DNA of 64,000 nucleotides from an uncultured Acetatifactor sp. (GCA_910585665.1 CAJUFI010000012.1:1-64000), one strand, 5' to 3'; shown: positions 25,895 to 35,609, numbered from the stretch's first letter. Notes: a model not told the origin generated them from the sequence alone. Program-made: numbers and translations.

Positions 25895-28726
25895 TCACCG
25901 CTGCCATGAGGCCTTTAAGGTCAAACAGGAGTCATGAGCCACAAGGATGGTATGCTTTGACGCCGCCGCATCGAAGACAGCGATGCCGTCCTCTATCCGG
26001 CAGAGAACGATTCCATCCTTCTCCCAGGACAGTGCAGAGGCTTCGCTGCCGTCCACGGTAATATGAGCGCCGCCCACAGGAATGCGGATCTCAGCTGTGG
26101 TATTTGCGGGAATGGCAAAGCCATATTGCCAAAGCTCTCCCTGGAACTCAGATTCCACCTTGATCGGGCCATAGGCGCTTTGATACTCTGCCCTGACAAG
26201 GGGCAGGCGCCGATCCGGCGCAGGTGCCAGGCAGATCCGTTTGAATCCCGGCTGGCCTATGCCAATCCCTGCCATCGTGGCGAACATCCAGCCTGCCACA
26301 GCGCCATAGGCATAATGATTGAAGGAATTCATGCCCACATCGGCAAAGCCGTCCGCCACCGTATAGGAGTTCCACCTCTCCCATACGGTAGTGGCGCCCT
26401 GGTTCACCGTATAGAGCCAGGAGGGATTCTGCTCCTGGAAAAGGAGGGTATATGCCACATCGTTTCTGCCGATCTTAGTCAGGGTATCCAGGATGATCTT
26501 CGTGCCAAGGAAACCCGTCTGGAGCCTGTTTCCATTTCGCTTGATATTTTCCAGCAGCTGATCGGTCACTGCATCCACTGATGACCGATCGGGAAGCAGG
26601 TCAAGGTAAAGCGCATACAGGCAGACGGATTGCTCCCCGCGTCTCATCTTTCCATCGGAAGTCACGAAGTTTTCAATGAAATAAGTTTTTTCATCGGCAA
26701 ACAGAGAGTTGTATTTCTCAATCTGGTCCTCAAAGCCTGCCGCCCCCGCCATCTCGGCCATCATCTGCGCGTCCCAGGCATAGTATGCCGCCGCAAGGAT
26801 GTCCTGGATCTCACCGTCATTGGATTCATAGGCTACCCAGTCGCCCCAGATGTTCACGGGGCCATGCTTCTCCGTGTTGCCCAGGAAGCCGTCCACATAA
26901 TGGACCATGGAAGCCCAGTGGGTTTTGATGACAGATACGTCTCCGTACATCTGCCACAGGATATAGGGAACGATTACGCCAGCGTCTGCCCATCCGGTGC
27001 CCCCCTGTTCATTGCCGTAGCGTCCTGTAGGCGCCACGCCGCCATAAGCGCCATTTTCCGGCTGGGCGTCCCGCACGTCTTGCAGGAATTTTTCCAGGAA
27101 GGTCCTGTTATTCCCCAGATAGCATCCTGCCATGGCGAATACCTGTGTGTCCGCCATCCAGCCGTACCGCTCGTCCCGCTGAGGGCAGTCCGTGGGAACG
27201 CTGAGATAATTGGAATACTGTCCCCATCTTGCCAGAGAGACCAGACGGTTGATCTTCTCATGGGATGTCACGATTTCTCCTGTATCCTCCTCCACCGAGG
27301 TGACTACCTGTGCGGTGACTTCTTTGAAATGGACCGTATCGGTGGCGGTTATTTCTATATACCGAAAACCGTAGTAGGTCATGGTGGGATGATAGTGTTC
27401 CTCGCCAGTCCCGCTCAAGGTATAATTTGTCTGCGCTTTTGCCGAACGGTAGTTGAGGTTATAGATACTGCCGCCAGGTCCATCGCTGCCCCGGGATTTC
27501 TCGCCCAGATGGTCATTGAGTATCTCGCCATGCTCTATCGTGACCACAGTGCCCTGCCTGCCGCTGACGGTAAATGCTTCCCAGCCCGCGGCGTTCTGCC
27601 CGAAATCGATAAGGGCGGTCTCTCCCGCGCGGAGGCTGAACTCCGCCTTCGCACCGGCCGGAATCTCCAGCTTGCGGAGAATGTTGATTCTGCCGTATCT
27701 ATTCTCATCCGCATCCACGGCGCCTTGATAGATCGTGACAGATTTCCCATGACGTTCCAAATCGTCGCGCACGATGATGGGGCTTCCGATCCATGGGGTG
27801 ACCTCTCCCGAGTACTCATGGTTGATCTCCGCATGGCTCCAGCCGCTGTCGTCATAGCCTGCACGCATGAACCCGAGATCCGTCTGCGCGTCATAGCTTT
27901 CCCCATTGTAGATATCCGCCGTCTCCATGGGCGATTCCTCCGCCGCCTTCCAGCTTTCATCGGTACAGATGACGTCCACGGTGCCGTCCGTATATCGGAT
28001 GACCAATTTGCACAGATAAGCTATCCGTTTTCCGTAGTTTGCCGCGATGAGGCTGTTCCACCATCCGTTTCCCGTAAGCGCGGCAAGGACGTTTTCCCCC
28101 TGATGAAGCATGGCGGTCACATCATAGGTGCTGTAGAATTTACGCTTTGCCATCTCAGAGGAGCCGGGCTTCAGCTCATGGTATCTGATTCGTCCATCGT
28201 CTCCGATTACACCCACCCGCTCGCCGTTGATAAAGTTCTCATATACCCCAAGGGCGGTGGAATACAGCCTCGCGCAGGAAATGTTTTTGGAAATGGTCAT
28301 CGAACGCCTGAACACGGGAAGACGGCGTGCAGCAGCGTCCACGGCTTCAGCGGCGCTGATCCATCTGGCCTCGCCGAAGCCCTCCGCTGTGGGCAGCGCG
28401 GTCTCAAAGGATGCGGATGCGCTGAGCATATTCTCCTTCTGGTCCCAGACGGTCAGCTCCCATGTGTAGCCGCTTGTAGCTTCCAGGCAATCCCCTCCAT
28501 AGACAATATCATGAGACTGGTCGGACATGACCTTTCCGCTATCCCAGACCATCCTGCCGTCCGTTTTCTTGACTACAATTCTGTATGCAGTCTGCCTTTG
28601 CCCGATGACATTGGACTGCATCTTCCATGAGAATGCCTGATGCCCACAGTCGATTCCCAGGGGGCATATCCTGCCGTTCGTCCTTAAGTCGTACAGATAT
28701 GCGCTGTTTTCGTTCCTAGCTTCCAT
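25895..28726 (-). CDS. Alpha-L-rhamnosidase, GH78
   Basis: 943 residues, normal for bacterial GH78. N-terminal beta-sandwich domains (about 1-320, including SYTWELTVWDQKEN-like strands) precede the (alpha/alpha)6 barrel. The hallmark TDCPQRDERYGWMADTQ places the catalytic acid region, and a C-terminal beta domain ends the protein. It releases L-rhamnose from glycosides or pectic chains. No signal peptide is seen, so it is probably intracellular. The ATG at 28726 is chosen because GGAGGAAATCACA precedes it; a TTG 18 bases upstream is less likely. A divergent AraC regulator lies 386 bp away. Confidence 0.9.
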   Translation of the reverse strand: MEARNENSAYLYDLRTNGRICPLGIDCGHQAFSWKMQSNVIGQRQTAYRIVVKKTDGRMVWDSGKVMSDQSHDIVYGGDCLEATSGYTWELTVWDQKENMLSASASFETALPTAEGFGEARWISAAEAVDAAARRLPVFRRSMTISKNISCARLYSTALGVYENFINGERVGVIGDDGRIRYHELKPGSSEMAKRKFYSTYDVTAMLHQGENVLAALTGNGWWNSLIAANYGKRIAYLCKLVIRYTDGTVDVICTDESWKAAEESPMETADIYNGESYDAQTDLGFMRAGYDDSGWSHAEINHEYSGEVTPWIGSPIIVRDDLERHGKSVTIYQGAVDADENRYGRINILRKLEIPAGAKAEFSLRAGETALIDFGQNAAGWEAFTVSGRQGTVVTIEHGEILNDHLGEKSRGSDGPGGSIYNLNYRSAKAQTNYTLSGTGEEHYHPTMTYYGFRYIEITATDTVHFKEVTAQVVTSVEEDTGEIVTSHEKINRLVSLARWGQYSNYLSVPTDCPQRDERYGWMADTQVFAMAGCYLGNNRTFLEKFLQDVRDAQPENGAYGGVAPTGRYGNEQGGTGWADAGVIVPYILWQMYGDVSVIKTHWASMVHYVDGFLGNTEKHGPVNIWGDWVAYESNDGEIQDILAAAYYAWDAQMMAEMAGAAGFEDQIEKYNSLFADEKTYFIENFVTSDGKMRRGEQSVCLYALYLDLLPDRSSVDAVTDQLLENIKRNGNRLQTGFLGTKIILDTLTKIGRNDVAYTLLFQEQNPSWLYTVNQGATTVWERWNSYTVADGFADVGMNSFNHYAYGAVAGWMFATMAGIGIGQPGFKRICLAPAPDRRLPLVRAEYQSAYGPIKVESEFQGELWQYGFAIPANTTAEIRIPVGGAHITVDGSEASALSWEKDGIVLCRIEDGIAVFDAAASKHTILVAHDSCLTLKASWQR

Positions 28727-29112
28727 TGTGATTTCCTCCTCCAAAACTACAGAATGTGTATTGGGTCATTGCATCAAATAAAGCATAGCACATACTCGCG
28801 GAATTGCCTATCGTTTCCTTTCGTTTTCCATATAAAAAATATCGATTTTTGCAAATCATTTCAATTTGTTAAGGGTCCCATTTTGCTTTCCCCTTTCTGT
28901 TGACAATATCTTATGTCCAAACTAAAATAGAATCATGCAAAACTCCCGTGCAGCCATACCTAAAAGTCCGGGCGTCTTGTTGATGCACGCAAACCCGCAA
29001 GGGAGACAGGGCTTGACGCACAGCCGTCCCGGGATTGCGTGCAAGAGGCCACGAAACACCTCCTGGAGCCGCAAAGGCAGGTTACAGGACATTTATTGCA
29101 AGGAAATCCACA
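28727..29112. other. Control region between rhamnosidase and AraC genes
   Basis: No gene supported. It contains the rightward promoter at 28900-28928 and about 180 bases of AraC leader with GC-rich inverted repeats. The rhamnosidase promoter must lie in 28745-28860 but I cannot assign it with confidence. Confidence 0.5.
28900..28928 (+). promoter_or_regulatory. Promoter of the AraC-type regulator
   Basis: TTGACA (28900-28905), a 17-base spacer and TAAAAT (28923-28928): a near-consensus housekeeping promoter. Confidence 0.7.
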
Positions 29113-30054
29113 ATGGAAAGGGAGGATTTGGTAAATATGCCCATACCTTTATCGGAATCACGGGATCTTTCCACGGCGAACCATTATTTTCCAGCCATGG
29201 AGCATAAACATAATAATTGTGAAATTATCCTGTTCGTCAGAGGAAATCCCACCAATGTGGCCAATGGGAGAGCTGAAAAGATGGGAATCGGCGATATCTG
29301 TTTCGTCAGCGCGTCTGCAGTCCATGCCATACTGGACGCAAGCGAAAGCCACGAGCATCGAGATATCTATATTTCCCTGGAAAAGCTTGAAAAACTATGC
29401 CTCGATCTCTTTGATCGGGAATTCCTCGACTATCTCGTCCATACCCAGGACTCAGTAAAGATCGGGGCGGACAGCCATGAATTTGCAGCAATCCTGTCCC
29501 GCCTGGCAAGGCTTGAAATGAAGGAGCGTTTGGGGCACTTTGACCATAACCGCAATGCCTACAATATCTGCATCCTTTCTGTCATTGCCGATATTTTGGG
29601 AATGTGCTACGAAGAAATCCATTGTAAAAGCGATCCCCCTCCAGGATGGCTTTATGAGTTCACTTCCCGTGTCAAGCTGCCTGAATATTTTACCAGATCC
29701 ACAGCGGAATTGATTGCCATGTCCGGATATTCACACACCAGGTTTTCGGAGTTTTTTCAAAGGTACTACCATATGTCTTTCAAGCATTATCTAAGGGAGC
29801 TTCGTATGGAATATGCCAAGAACCTGCTCACTTTGTCGGACAAATCGATATTGGAGATTTCCGAAATGACCGGTTATGCAAGCGTCAGCCATTTTATCCG
29901 CATCTTTCGCGAAGAAAACGGGATTTCGCCACTGAAATACCGCAAAAGCCATGTATGTCCGGGCGGGCAGGAGAATCACGGAAGGAGCGCTGCCACTGGA
30001 GCGTCTGGGGAAGGAGGGCGTGATGCCGGTTTTCGAGGGCTTTCTGCCAGATAA
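29113..30054 (+). CDS. AraC-family regulator, likely controls the rhamnosidase
   Basis: 313 residues. An N-terminal cupin sensing domain (HKHNNCEIILFVRGNPTNVA, GDICFVSASAVHAI) precedes a C-terminal double helix-turn-helix (STAELIAMSGYSHTRFSEFF and SILEISEMTGYASVSHFIRI, ending GISPLKYRKSH). The natural protein probably ends close to there. The last 27 or so residues are translated in another frame through a degraded glycerophosphodiesterase fragment, so the 3-prime end has been altered. The start at 29113 follows AAGGA; an ATG at 29137 is an alternative. Divergence from the GH78 gene makes that its probable target. Confidence 0.85.
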   Translation: MEREDLVNMPIPLSESRDLSTANHYFPAMEHKHNNCEIILFVRGNPTNVANGRAEKMGIGDICFVSASAVHAILDASESHEHRDIYISLEKLEKLCLDLFDREFLDYLVHTQDSVKIGADSHEFAAILSRLARLEMKERLGHFDHNRNAYNICILSVIADILGMCYEEIHCKSDPPPGWLYEFTSRVKLPEYFTRSTAELIAMSGYSHTRFSEFFQRYYHMSFKHYLRELRMEYAKNLLTLSDKSILEISEMTGYASVSHFIRIFREENGISPLKYRKSHVCPGGQENHGRSAATGASGEGGRDAGFRGLSAR

Positions 30055-30130
30055 GGCAAGCGTGTGTCCGCACGTTCACGCCTCCTGGCGGGTCTCCAGG
30101 GCTTCGCTTTCTGCCAGATAAGGCATTGTG
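29996..30130 (+). pseudogene. Degraded 3-prime fragments of a glycerophosphodiesterase gene
   Basis: 29996-30070 aligns with 25701-25776, the end of the intact GDPD gene, at roughly 80 percent; its correct frame still reads GVMPVFEGFLPDKA. The end piece TTTCTGCCAGATAAGGCATTG recurs at 30108-30128. The first fragment overlaps the end of the AraC frame. Confidence 0.8.
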
Positions 30131-30334
30131 CCGCCCCGCCGGCATGGCCGGATTGCCGGTGCCGAACAGAAGCCTGATCTTATCCTCCAAATTCCTTGCG
30201 CCATGGCCTGGCAGGCGCGTTAAACGGGGGGCGTAAAATGATGCCGATATGGCTTGAAGCCCTTGAAAGGCTATGATAGAATGGTATGAATCATGAGGAA
30301 TTGTCTTGAATCTTCACAAGGGAGGAGCGTAGGC

Positions 30335-31876
30335 ATGACATACGTTTTAACAGATTTATGCTATCTATTTTTCATCTATTCTTTCCTGGGCTGGTGCATG
30401 GAGGTATGTTTTTCCGCGTTCAGCCGCAGGCAGTTCGTGAACCGGGGATTCGTGAACAGCCCGGTGTGCCCTATCTATGGGTTCAGCGCCGTGCTGTTCG
30501 CGGTGTTCCTGCCGGAGCTGACGGACAGGCCCTTCTTCCTGTTCCTGGGCGGAATGCTGCTGGCCAGTATGCTGGAATACGCTACGGGAATGCTGATGGA
30601 GAAGATATTCCATAAAAAGCTGTGGGATTATTCCGATATCAGGTACAACCTGAGCGGATATGTGTGCCTGCGATATTCCCTGCTGTGGGGCCTGCTGGCG
30701 CTGGGGACCATGCTTTTCGCCAATCCTGTGCTGTGCGAGCTGCTGCGCAGGATACCCCGCCCGGTGACCTTGATTCTGCAGTGGGGCGCGGCGGGGCTGC
30801 TGGCTGTGGACTTCATCACTACTGCCATGGCCGTCCTGGGCATGAAGGTGACGGCCAGGCGGTTGTCTGCGCTGTCCGAGGGGATGCAGCAGACTTCCCG
30901 GCTGCTGGAGAACAGGCTCACTGTTGGGGTGCAGCGGCGTATGCAGAAATCCTTCCCGGCCATTGACAGGGAGGTCATCGCAGAGGACTTTCGGGAAAAA
31001 TCCAAGGCGGAGACGGCGATTTTCGCGGCGGGGTGCAGTTTCTATAAGCTGGTATCGCTGTTTTTCATCGGCGCTTTTCTGGGGGACGTCACGGAGACCA
31101 TATTCTGCCTGCTGACCACAGGGGTGCTCATGAGCCGCAGCAGCGTGGTCTACGGGCCCTTCAGCATCGTGTGGGGGCTTGGCTGCGCGCTTCTGACCCT
31201 GTTCCTGTACCGCTACCGCAACAAGAGCGACCGGTATATCTTCCTGACGGGCACTCTGCTGGGCGGCGCTTATGAATATGTCTGCAGCGTGTTTACAGAA
31301 CTGGCGTTCGGTACGGTATTCTGGGACTACAGCGGGTTCGCATTCAACCTGGGCGGGCGCATCAATCTGCTGTATTGCTTCTTCTGGGGCATTGCCGCCG
31401 TGGTCTGGCTGAAGGCCATCTATCCCTGGCTGTCGGGGCTGATTGAGAAGCTGCCGGTGCGGGCGGGGAAGGTGCTGTGCAACTGTTTGATTGTCTTTAT
31501 GATATTCAATATGATTATCTCTTCTTTGGCGCTGGCCCGGTACACGGAGCGCCATACCCAGGGGGCCGGTATGACCGCAGCCGACATGGCGGAGGACGGC
31601 CAGGGGAGCCCTGTAGACGCTGCCGATGACGGCCAATGGGGCTCCGCAGACGCTGCCGGTAACGGCCAATGGGGCCCCGCAGACGTTGCCGATGACGGCC
31701 AGGGGAGCCCCGCAGACGCTGCCGATGACGGCCAATGGGGCTCCGCAGACGCTGCCGGTAACAGCCAGGATGGTTCCACAGGCACTTCCGAAAGCCCCCT
31801 GGACTTATTTCTGGACGCCCATTTCCCGGACGAGCGGATGGAGCGAATCTATCCGAATGCGAAACTGGTGGAATAG
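30335..31876 (+). CDS. Duplicated CmpB-type membrane protein with repeat linker
   Basis: 513 residues. Two copies of the ABC_trans_CmpB domain are fused. The first is about residues 5-190 (LFFIYSFLGWCMEVCF, NRGFVNSPVCPIYGFSA). The second is about 240-400 (LFFIGAFLGDVTETIF, VYGPFSIVWGLGCALLTLF). Each has about four membrane helices. The family is often labelled putative ABC permease, but no ATPase is adjacent. The C-terminal extension holds five and a half 11-residue repeats, then a short acidic tail. The ATG at 30335 follows GGGAGGAGCG. Confidence 0.85.
   Translation: MTYVLTDLCYLFFIYSFLGWCMEVCFSAFSRRQFVNRGFVNSPVCPIYGFSAVLFAVFLPELTDRPFFLFLGGMLLASMLEYATGMLMEKIFHKKLWDYSDIRYNLSGYVCLRYSLLWGLLALGTMLFANPVLCELLRRIPRPVTLILQWGAAGLLAVDFITTAMAVLGMKVTARRLSALSEGMQQTSRLLENRLTVGVQRRMQKSFPAIDREVIAEDFREKSKAETAIFAAGCSFYKLVSLFFIGAFLGDVTETIFCLLTTGVLMSRSSVVYGPFSIVWGLGCALLTLFLYRYRNKSDRYIFLTGTLLGGAYEYVCSVFTELAFGTVFWDYSGFAFNLGGRINLLYCFFWGIAAVVWLKAIYPWLSGLIEKLPVRAGKVLCNCLIVFMIFNMIISSLALARYTERHTQGAGMTAADMAEDGQGSPVDAADDGQWGSADAAGNGQWGPADVADDGQGSPADAADDGQWGSADAAGNSQDGSTGTSESPLDLFLDAHFPDERMERIYPNAKLVE
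31592..31777 (+). repeat. 33-bp coding minisatellite
   Basis: Five full 33-bp units start at 31592, then a partial one. Each encodes an 11-residue repeat of the form (D/G)(D/N)GQWGSADAA or DDGQGSPADAA. Units alternate between variants, suggesting past expansion of a two- or three-unit block. Confidence 0.95.
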
Positions 31877-31894
31877 AAAAATATCGGAATTCGG

Positions 31895-32025
31895 ATATCC
31901 TCTCGGAATCTCCAGACCACATAACACGCTGCTTTCCGGAACTCCTTTGGGTCGGTTCCCCCACTTTTCCAGGTGCCGTCCCGACCCAATGCCTGATTCT
32001 GCTTCCTGAAATTCCGAGAGCCTAT
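31895..32025. repeat. Family B inverted-repeat element, complete copy
   Basis: Ends are perfect complements, CTCTCGGAAT (31900-31909) and ATTCCGAGAG (32011-32020), extended outward by partly matching ATATC/CCTAT. The interior contains TGCTTTCCGGAACTCCTTTGGG and ACTTTTCCAGGTGCCGTC. It lies between two genes, converging on the stop codon of each. Confidence 0.8.
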
Positions 32026-32031
32026 ACCAGC

Positions 32032-32926
32032 CTAAAAAGAGCCCTCCCCTATCCGCCTAAACGCCTCCGTTTCGCGCACAAAGTCAAAGACAGGATTTTC
32101 CATGGTCTTTTGCAGCCAGTCCATATAGCTTGCCTCAAAGTTCCTCAAGAATCCATCCTTGGAATAGGTGCCTTTGTCCGCGAACATGGAGGTGTAACTG
32201 CCTGATTGGAAATGATCCAGCACATGAGCATGTTGATATGCTTTATTCAGGGCGTCTACGGTTTTTTCGCTGTTCCGGCACTGTGCGTATTCTTTTGCTA
32301 TGTTCATCCAGAGCATGTGCAGCCCAGTATGTTTATATCCGTAGTTCTCATCATATAGGAACAGCTGGTAGAGCTTTGCCACCGTTTCATATGCGAAGAT
32401 TTTTTCTTCCGGGGTGTACTCCTTTGCACGCAGCATCCAGCCCACAGCATCGTCTATCAGACTGACATAAGCCACGATATTATGCTGTGCCAGTTCCAGC
32501 AGCTCCTCTCCCTTCAGGACGCATTCCAACACCACATTTCTGGTACAATAGTAATCCGGCAGTTTCTCGGCATACTCCCTCGCCTTTTCTTTGTCACCCT
32601 TTTTGTTGTAGGCATAGACGGTAGTCTGCAGCACCGCATACCGCTGCCTGTCCTCAATGCTTTTGCTGAGTATGGTCTCGCAGAGTTTTATGCACTCGTC
32701 CATATATTCTCCTTTATCAGTGAACAGCATGGAATGGGCCAGATTCTCCATGAGAGAAAGATTGTTCGGAAATTCCTTCAAAGCCTTCCGCATCAGGATG
32801 ATATTATCCGCGCTCCCACTTCGACACGGCCTGTACAGAAATCCCAAGGTGGTTTGAAAGCTCTTCCTGGGTGTTTCCCCGTTCTCTTCGAAACGTTTTC
32901 AGATTCTCGCTGACCATGATATCCAT
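32032..32926 (-). pseudogene. XRE-TPR regulator with internal deletion and frameshift
   Basis: From the ATG at 32926 (after AGAGGATGAATT) a clear XRE helix-turn-helix reads SENLKTFRRERGNTQEELSN, then HLGISVQAVSKWERG, and stops at a TAA at 32804-32806. The frame that resumes there (NIILMRKALKEFPNNLSLM and onward to 32032) is the TPR-like C-terminal part typical of the same regulators. The rest of the HTH domain and the linker, which I estimate at 80-100 residues, are missing at the junction. The product would be a 40-residue stub, so I call it inactive. The 271-codon remainder has no binding site of its own. Confidence 0.75.
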
Positions 32927-33043
32927 AATTCATCCTCTCTTTCCTTTTTTCATGTTCTTCGTCACAAGCGCTTGTTCTGATAGAATTATAGGATATCCTC
33001 TGCTTTCCCATCACCGCTTCATTGTTGAAATCCATTGTTGAAA

Positions 33044-33949
33044 TCATAAAGCGTTCCCTGATATCTCCCCATACATCTCCGGCCTTCTGTCGCGGAACAG
33101 CCCCCAGCTGAACCGCAGCTCCTCAATCGCACGCAGGTCGAAGGTGTGCAGAATCACCTTCTCTTCCGTCCGTCCCGCGTCCTCCGCCACTTCGCCGGTC
33201 TCGTCCGTGATAAAGGAGGAGCCGTAGAATGTCAGGGCGGAAGACTGGTTGTTATTGTTTTTGGACGGCTCCACTTTCTCTTCTCCGACGCGGTTGGCCG
33301 CTATCACCGGCACCACATTTGCCGCCGCATGCCCCTGCATGCAGCGCCGCCAGTGGGGCATGCTGTCGCATTCAATGACAGGCTCGGAACCGATGGCCGT
33401 GGGATACAGCAAAAGCTGCGCCCCCATCAGGGCCATGCACCTGGCCGCCTCCGGGAACCACTGATCCCAGCAGATGCCCACGCCAATCCGGCCATAGGCA
33501 GTATCCCACACCCGGAACCCTGTATTGCCCGGGGTAAAATAGAATTTCTCCTGATAGAAATGGTCGTCGGGGATATGAGTCTTGCGGTATACGCCGAGGA
33601 TCCGGCCGTCCGCGTCAATCACGGCCACCGAATTGTAAGTCACATTGCCCTCCCGCTCGAAAAAGCTCACCGGCAGCACCACTCGCAGTTCCGCCGCCAC
33701 CTGTCTGAGACGGCAGACTGCCGGATTCTCCTCAAGGGGCACCGCGAATCTATAAGAATCATAGTTCCTCTCCTGACAGAAATACCATCTCTCAAAAAGC
33801 TCCGGCAGCAGAATGACCTGCGCCCCCTGGGCCGCCGCTTCCCTGATATGCAGTTCCGCCGCTTCCAGGTTCTCTTCCGCCACACGGTTGCAGAACATCT
33901 GCACCGCTGCCACCGTTACCAGTCCCATCTCTTTCTTCTGCAATCCCAT
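33044..33949 (-). CDS. aguB: N-carbamoylputrescine amidase
   Basis: 301 residues, nitrilase superfamily. The catalytic Glu (LLPELFERWYF), Lys (YRKTHIPDDHFYQEKFYF) and Cys (GVGICWDQWFPEAARCMAL) are all present, and the surrounding residues match plant-type N-carbamoylputrescine amidase. It converts N-carbamoylputrescine to putrescine, CO2 and ammonia, the step after AguA. The start follows GGAGGAACAG. It is separated from aguA by about 260 bp containing a family B element. Confidence 0.93.
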   Translation of the reverse strand: MGLQKKEMGLVTVAAVQMFCNRVAEENLEAAELHIREAAAQGAQVILLPELFERWYFCQERNYDSYRFAVPLEENPAVCRLRQVAAELRVVLPVSFFEREGNVTYNSVAVIDADGRILGVYRKTHIPDDHFYQEKFYFTPGNTGFRVWDTAYGRIGVGICWDQWFPEAARCMALMGAQLLLYPTAIGSEPVIECDSMPHWRRCMQGHAAANVVPVIAANRVGEEKVEPSKNNNNQSSALTFYGSSFITDETGEVAEDAGRTEEKVILHTFDLRAIEELRFSWGLFRDRRPEMYGEISGNAL

Positions 33950-33975
33950 CTGTTCCTCCTTGCCAGTATCATATC

Positions 33976-34093
33976 CTCCCGGAATCTATAGGCCACATAT
34001 CATGCTGCTTTCCGGAACTCCTTTGGGCCAATTCCCCGCTTTTCCGGATACCTTTCTGATATAATGCCTGAATTGCTGTCTGAACTTCCGAGA
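33976..34093. repeat. Family B inverted-repeat element, second copy
   Basis: The left end CTCCCGGAAT (33976) and right end ACTTCCGAGAG (34083-34093) are imperfect complements. The interior closely follows the 31895 copy (CATGCTGCTTTCCGGAACTC). It sits between aguA and aguB. Confidence 0.75.
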
Positions 34094-34208
34094 GTCTGTT
34101 ATCCTCTCTCCAAGTCCGTTCTCTTCTGCCAAAAAACATACCTTCTCTCCCCATAACGTCATCCCAGCACCAAATGCACTCAAATAAAACGGTACCAGAC
34201 TCACACTT

Positions 34209-35303
34209 TCATTCCGGAATCTGCTGGGTGATACAGTGGATGTTCCCGCCGCCGATCAGGATGTCCCTGGAATAGATCTGCACCACTTCCCTGTCCGGGA
34301 ATAGTCTCTGCAATATCTCCCGGGCCGTTTCATCGGCAGGGTCTCCGAATGCCGGCATCACAACGCTGCCGTTGGCGATGTAGAAATTCACATAGGAAGC
34401 CGCCAGCCGCTCCCCCGGTGTGCGGGCAGGCCTGTCCAGACAGGCGTCCAGCCCCCGGCATTCCTCCTCGCTGACGGTCACCGGCTTCGGCAAGGGCAGC
34501 TTGTGCACTCGGATTCGCCTGCCCCTGGCATCCAGAGCCTGTTCCAGATAGTCCAGACAGGCCCTGGACATGGCATACTGCACATCCGTCTGGTCCTGCG
34601 TCCAGGCCAGCACCACCTCCCCCGGCGCCGTGAACGCGCAGATATTGTCCACATGCTCATTGGTCTCGTCATTATAGATTCCACAGGGCAGCCAGAGAAC
34701 CTTCGCCACGTTCAGATACGCTTTCAGGACATCCTCTATCTCCTCTTTCGACAGCTCCGGATTCCTCCCTTTGCTCAAAAGACAGCTTTCCGTGACCATG
34801 CAGGTCCCCTCCCCGTCCACATGGATGGAGCCGCCCTCCAGAATGAAGTCACGTTTGTCATAGACATCCTTGTCCAGCAGGTCGCAGAGCTTCCTGGCCA
34901 TATGATCATCCTTGTCCCAGGGGAAATACAGGCCGTCACAGAGACCGCCCCAGGCATTGAACCCCCAGTCGATGCCCCGGACTTCTCCCAGGGCATTCTT
35001 CACGAAGGTGGGAGCATAATCCCTGGCCCAGGCGTCATTGCTGGACATCTCCACCACCCGGATATGGGCGGGAAGCAGGGCCCTGGCATTGTCATACTGC
35101 GCCGCGCTTGCGCATACCGTCACTTTCTCCGACCTGGCGATGGCCTCCGCAATCTGCCCGAAGGCTTTCCTGGCCGCATAGGCGCCGTACTGCCAGGAAT
35201 CCGCCCGCTCCGGGAATATCATGATGCAGCCCGCATGAGGCTCGAATTCCGCCGGCATGCGAAAGCCCTCCGCGGACGGCGCGGAATCTTTGATTATTTT
35301 CAT
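34209..35303 (-). CDS. aguA: Agmatine deiminase
   Basis: 364 residues, guanidino-modifying enzyme fold. The start MPAEFEPHAGCIMIFPERAD, SSNDAWARDYAPTFV, the Glu/Asp-bearing RDFILEGGSIHVDGEGT, the His in NEHVDNICAF and the nucleophile in GGGNIHCITQQ are all present. It hydrolyses agmatine to N-carbamoylputrescine and ammonia. It has its own promoter (35370-35398) and follows the nspC terminator, so it is transcribed separately from nspC. Confidence 0.95.
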   Translation of the reverse strand: MKIIKDSAPSAEGFRMPAEFEPHAGCIMIFPERADSWQYGAYAARKAFGQIAEAIARSEKVTVCASAAQYDNARALLPAHIRVVEMSSNDAWARDYAPTFVKNALGEVRGIDWGFNAWGGLCDGLYFPWDKDDHMARKLCDLLDKDVYDKRDFILEGGSIHVDGEGTCMVTESCLLSKGRNPELSKEEIEDVLKAYLNVAKVLWLPCGIYNDETNEHVDNICAFTAPGEVVLAWTQDQTDVQYAMSRACLDYLEQALDARGRRIRVHKLPLPKPVTVSEEECRGLDACLDRPARTPGERLAASYVNFYIANGSVVMPAFGDPADETAREILQRLFPDREVVQIYSRDILIGGGNIHCITQQIPE

Positions 35304-35369
35304 GGAACACCTCCGCTGCTCTCTAAATTTGTCGAAATAAGAATAATTCCTTAATTTTGTTATTTAAAT

Positions 35370-35398
35370 ATTTTATAAATCCTTAAGCCCAAGGTCAA
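35370..35398 (-). promoter_or_regulatory. Promoter of aguA
   Basis: On the minus strand TTGACC (35398-35393), a 17-base spacer and TAAAAT (35375-35370), about 67 bases before the aguA start. Confidence 0.65.
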
Positions 35399-35566
35399 AC
35401 TTTAGACACATTTTCAGGTTATGATAGATACATAAACAAAGGAGCTGTTGAGTTTTAACAAATATTCGTTAGGGTTCTGTCAGCTTCGACTAATAATAAC
35501 ACTGCTTTGGCAGTTTTATTATAAATGTACCTTTCCCTTTCATGTTTTCTTTATATTTTACTCCCT

Positions 35567-35594
35567 AAAAGAACCCGAGAGATTGGGTTCTTTT
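35567..35594 (-). terminator. Terminator after nspC
   Basis: A perfect 10-bp stem AAAAGAACCC/GGGTTCTTTT with an 8-base loop; A and T runs on both sides allow it to work in both directions. Confidence 0.8.
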
Positions 35595-35609
35595 ATGTAT
35601 CAGGACAGC

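Larger units (their letters stand above)
35304..35609. other. aguA upstream region
   Basis: 306 bp with the aguA promoter (35370-35398, minus strand) and the nspC terminator (35567-35594). The AT-rich remainder carries no gene. Confidence 0.6.

Noticed and set aside
26630..28630. Long plus-strand reading frame of 666 codons
   Set aside because: Lies antisense to the GH78 gene, whose domains are clear; GC-rich codon use on one strand opens the mirror frame.
30365..31735. Minus-strand reading frame of 456 codons
   Set aside because: Antisense to the CmpB-type gene; its repeats mirror the minisatellite.
31592..31777. Tandem repeats as a possible CRISPR array
   Set aside because: Units are adjacent without spacers and keep an open coding frame.
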